Position numbers and translations under genes: made by a program. A DNA stretch of 64,000 bases, from positions 62,001-126,000 of the forward strand of contig NZ_KB908222.1 in assembly GCF_000382365.1 (NCBI RefSeq). Reading direction: 5' to 3'. Below, piece after piece: positions 61,256 through 64,000 of the stretch. The notes beneath the pieces were generated by a model that was not told the origin of the DNA, did no database searches, and saw only the letters and a list, made by a program, of their open reading frames with translations. The stretch's first letter is position 1; the number at the start of each line of letters is the position of its first letter. The DNA comes from Pannonibacter phragmitetus DSM 14782 (GTDB taxonomy: Bacteria > Pseudomonadota > Alphaproteobacteria > Rhizobiales > Stappiaceae).

Positions 61256-62842
61256 TTAGAACTTCAGCGCCTTGGCCTGTTTCACCAGCGGCAGCGATTC
61301 GATGGCTGTCAGCGTGGCGGCAGGCACTTCACCATCCACCTCCAGCAGGGCAATCGCGTCGCCCCCCGGCTCCGTGCGGCCGAGGTTGAAGGTGGCAATG
61401 TTGATGCCGGCCTCACCCAGAAGGCTGCCAAACTTGCCGATGAAGCCCGGCTTGTCCTCGTTGGTGATGTAGAGCATGTAGGGGCCGAAACCGGCTTCCA
61501 TGTTGATGCCCTTCACCTGGATGATGCGCGGCTTGCCGTCGGCAAACACCGTGCCTGCGACGGAACGCTCCTGCCGGTCGGTGACGATGGTCAGGCGCAT
61601 GTAGGTCTCGTAGGCGCCCATCTGGCCGCGCCGCACCTCTTCCACCTGAATATCCCGCTCGCGGGCGATGGCAGGGGCCGACACCATGTTGACGGTCTGC
61701 AGCACCGGCGTCAGCACGCCGGTCAGCGCCGCCGCCGTCAGGGCGCGGGTGTTCATGTCGGCAATCGTGCCTTCATATTCGATGCGGATCTTGCGGATGC
61801 CCGTTTCCGTGAGCTGGCCCGCGAAGGAACCCAGCTGCTCGGCCAGCCGCACGAAGGGCGTCAGGCGCGGCGCTTCTTCCGCCGAGATCGACGGCATGTT
61901 AAGCGCGTTGATGACGGCACCGCTCATCAGATAGTCCGAGATCTGCTCGGCCACCTGCAGGGCAACGTTCTCCTGCGCCTCTTCCGTCGACGCGCCCAGA
62001 TGCGGGGTGCAGACCATGTTCGGCGCGCCGAAGAGGACGTTTTCCTTCGCAGGCTCCTCGACGAACACGTCAAACCCGGCCCCGGCCACATGGCCCGTAT
62101 CAAGTGCCGCCCGCAGGGCCACCTCATCAACCAGCCCGCCGCGGGCGCAGTTGATGATGTAGACGCCACGTTTGGTCTTCATCAGCGCATCGGCGGAGAT
62201 GATGTTGCGGGTCTTGTCCGTCAGCGGCGTGTGCAGGGTGATGAAATCGGCCCGCGCCAGCAGCGTGTCCAGCTCAACTTTCTCAACGCCCAGATCCCTT
62301 GCCCGCTCTGCGGAGAGGAACGGGTCGAAGGCCAGGACCTTCATCTTCAGGCCGATGGCCCGGTCGGCGACGATCGAGCCGATGTTGCCGCAGCCGATGA
62401 GACCCAGCGTCTTGCCGGTGATTTCCACACCCATGAAGCGGGACTTCTCCCACTTGCCGGCCTGCGTCGAGGCATCGGCTGCCGGGATCTGCCGGGCGAG
62501 CGAGAACATCATCGCAATGGCATGTTCCGCCGTGGTGATGGCGTTGCCGAAGGGCGTGTTCATCACGATGATGCCCTTGGCGGTGGCGGCCGGGATATCG
62601 ACATTGTCGACGCCAATGCCCGCACGGCCGATCACCTTGAGGCGCGTCGCGGCGGCAATCACCTTTTCGGTGACCTTGGTGGCCGAACGGATGGCAAGGC
62701 CGTCATACTCGCCGATCACGGCCAGCAGCGCGTCCTTGTCCTTGCCCAGCTCCGGGCGGAAATCCACGTCGATGCCACGGTTCTTGAAGATCTGGATGGC
62801 TGCTTCCGACAGCTGATCCGAAATGAGCACTCTGGGAGCCAT
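61256..62842 (-). CDS. serA: D-3-phosphoglycerate dehydrogenase
   Basis: SerA oxidises 3-phosphoglycerate to phosphohydroxypyruvate, the first step of serine synthesis. The start at 62842 has AAGGAG at good spacing. The 528 residues are the long type. In order: substrate domain with GRAGIGVDNVD, Rossmann motif GLIGCGNIGSIVADRAIG near residue 146, catalytic Arg in NCARGGLVDE, Glu in DVFVEEPAKE, His in PHLGASTEEAQ, then an ASB-like domain and a C-terminal ACT domain (NEDKPGFIGKFGSLLGEAGINIATFNLGR), probably for serine feedback. serC lies upstream. Confidence 0.96.
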   Translation of the reverse strand: MAPRVLISDQLSEAAIQIFKNRGIDVDFRPELGKDKDALLAVIGEYDGLAIRSATKVTEKVIAAATRLKVIGRAGIGVDNVDIPAATAKGIIVMNTPFGNAITTAEHAIAMMFSLARQIPAADASTQAGKWEKSRFMGVEITGKTLGLIGCGNIGSIVADRAIGLKMKVLAFDPFLSAERARDLGVEKVELDTLLARADFITLHTPLTDKTRNIISADALMKTKRGVYIINCARGGLVDEVALRAALDTGHVAGAGFDVFVEEPAKENVLFGAPNMVCTPHLGASTEEAQENVALQVAEQISDYLMSGAVINALNMPSISAEEAPRLTPFVRLAEQLGSFAGQLTETGIRKIRIEYEGTIADMNTRALTAAALTGVLTPVLQTVNMVSAPAIARERDIQVEEVRRGQMGAYETYMRLTIVTDRQERSVAGTVFADGKPRIIQVKGINMEAGFGPYMLYITNEDKPGFIGKFGSLLGEAGINIATFNLGRTEPGGDAIALLEVDGEVPAATLTAIESLPLVKQAKALKF

Positions 62843-62951
62843 AAAACTCTCCTTCATTCAGCGCGCTTCAGGCAAGGCTGCACCGTCTGCGGTTCAACCG
62901 GAGAACCGCAGCAGGCGCCTCACGAGGGCGCAATATCCGGGTGAAGTGCAG

Positions 62952-62978
62952 GGCCCGGAGACATCAGGTCACCGGGCC
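62952..62978 (-). terminator. Hairpin between serC and serA
   Basis: GGCCCGG (62952-62958) and CCGGGCC (62972-62978) pair with a 13-base loop, just after serC. It may be a partial terminator or mRNA-processing structure between the two serine genes, which lie 142 bases apart. Confidence 0.45.
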
Positions 62979-62984
62979 ATCGCA

Positions 62985-64000
62985 TCAGGCGGCTGCCTGC
63001 AGGCGGGCCTTCTGGGCGGCAAAGGCCCAGTCGAGCCACGGCAACAGGGCCGCGACGCTGTCCGGGTCCACCGTTGCGCCGCACCAGATCCGGAAGCCCG
63101 TCGGGGCATCGCGGTAGGAGCCGATGTCATAGGCAACATCTTCGGCTTCCAGTGCGGAGGCCATGGCCTTGGCGAATGCCGCCTGCCCCGCATCGTCCAG
63201 CGCCGTCACCGCCGGATCAACGATCTTCAGGCAGACGGAGGTGTTGGAGCGTGTGGCCGGATCAACGGCAAGGAAGTCCACCCACGGCGTCTCTTCCACC
63301 CAGCGGGCGATATGCCCGGCGCTGGTGTCGGCGCGGCCGATCAGGGCCTTCAGACCGCCGATGGAGGATGCCCATTCCAGCGCGTCGATATAGTCCTCGA
63401 CGCAGAGCATGGACGGGGTGTTGATCGTCTCACCCTTGAAGATGCCTTCGATCAGCTTGCCCTTGGAGGTCAGGCGGAAAATCTTCGGCAGCGGCCAGGC
63501 GGGGGTGTAGCTCTCCAGCCGGGCAACGGCGCGCGGGCTGAGGATCAGCATGCCATGCGCACCTTCACCGCCGAGCGCTTTCTGCCAGGAGAAGGTGACC
63601 ACATCGAGCTTGGCGAAGTCCAGGTTCTGCGCGAAAGCGGCGGAGGTGGCATCGCAGATGACGAGGCCTTCCCGGTCTGCCGGGATCCAGTTGGCATCCG
63701 GCACGCGCACGCCCGAGGTGGTGCCGTTCCAGGTGAAGACCACGTCGCGGCTGAAATCAACGCTGCCAAGATCCGGCAGCGCGCCATAGGGCGCTTCGAT
63801 GGTGCGGGCATCCAGCTTCAGCTGCTTGACCACATCGGTCACCCAGGTGGAGCCGAAGCTCTCCCAGGCGAGCATGTCGACGCCGCGCTCGCCGAGCAGC
63901 GACCACAGGGCCATCTCGACCGCGCCCGTGTCCGAGGCCGGAACGATACCGATGCGGTAGTCCGCAGGCACCTCAAGGATCTCACGGGTCTTGTCGATGG
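62985..64000 (-). CDS. serC: Phosphoserine aminotransferase, C-terminal part (5' end outside window)
   Basis: SerC is the PLP-dependent transaminase that makes phosphoserine from phosphohydroxypyruvate. The open frame runs to the window end with the family sequence [36 protein letters not shown], so the GTG at 63971 is an internal Val and the start is beyond 64000. The PLP Lys is in [18 protein letters not shown]. The sequence fits the alphaproteobacterial SerC branch. About 338 residues are in the window. It probably forms an operon with serA. Confidence 0.93.
   Translation of the reverse strand, partial: IDKTREILEVPADYRIGIVPASDTGAVEMALWSLLGERGVDMLAWESFGSTWVTDVVKQLKLDARTIEAPYGALPDLGSVDFSRDVVFTWNGTTSGVRVPDANWIPADREGLVICDATSAAFAQNLDFAKLDVVTFSWQKALGGEGAHGMLILSPRAVARLESYTPAWPLPKIFRLTSKGKLIEGIFKGETINTPSMLCVEDYIDALEWASSIGGLKALIGRADTSAGHIARWVEETPWVDFLAVDPATRSNTSVCLKIVDPAVTALDDAGQAAFAKAMASALEAEDVAYDIGSYRDAPTGFRIWCGATVDPDSVAALLPWLDWAFAAQKARLQAAA

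Overview
The window looks like core chromosome of a GC-rich alphaproteobacterium of the order Hyphomicrobiales (Rhizobiales). The pointers are ctrA divergent from fliI-fliJ, a chpT phosphotransferase gene, an EipA/DUF1134 gene, class III cyclase and DUF2336 genes, and Mur-like and CcrM (GANTC) sites. Gene content and intergenic repeats would fit a Stappiaceae member such as Pannonibacter or Labrenzia, but that finer placement is inference. I see no prophage, plasmid module, CRISPR array, transposase gene or defence island.

Layout. 1-4159: end of rpe, gph, a hydroxypyruvate reductase (ghrA-like), and a membrane c-di-GMP phosphodiesterase (MHYT, degenerate GGDEF, EAL). 4555-7856: a quaternary-amine (glycine betaine type) ABC operon with a palindrome over its promoter. 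7866-12547: a Mn/Zn-family metal ABC operon under a Mur-like box, split in the middle by nested palindromic repeats, divergent from fumC. 14181-21509: a giant glycine-rich autotransporter divergent from an orphan aztD zinc chaperone gene with a Zur-like palindrome between them. 21801-25896: tex and a RecD-like helicase, with more repeats. 26024-31383: a complete dipeptide-type ABC operon. 31818-35598: an MscS channel and a DUF2336 protein.

35683-48097 is the motility and cell-cycle block: fliJ, fliI, ctrA, a Tat-exported metallo-beta-lactamase-fold protein, then cheR, cheB, cheY, cheW, cheA and chpT read leftwards as one apparent operon, followed by a YHS-like protein and eipA. ChpT is known in other Alphaproteobacteria to pass phosphate from CckA to CtrA, so the block holds both the cell-cycle relay and a chemotaxis phosphorelay. 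48218-54514: a coiled-coil membrane protein, tRNA-Glu(CTC), a DUF6476 protein, an rluD-type pseudouridine synthase, rpoH and a CHASE2 adenylate cyclase. 54812-56816: a TPP riboswitch controlling thiX and thiY, with no ATPase gene beside them. 56954-64000: a disordered membrane protein, purA, an EamA exporter, serA and the 3' part of serC.

The genes are mostly ordinary. The less explained parts are the three copies of a nested palindromic element, the separate TIR-bounded palindromic element in the metal operon, a second dispersed repeat beside cheR and thiY, several unassigned operators, and the autotransporter/aztD pair. Function names rest on motifs and family resemblance read by eye. No database search was run.
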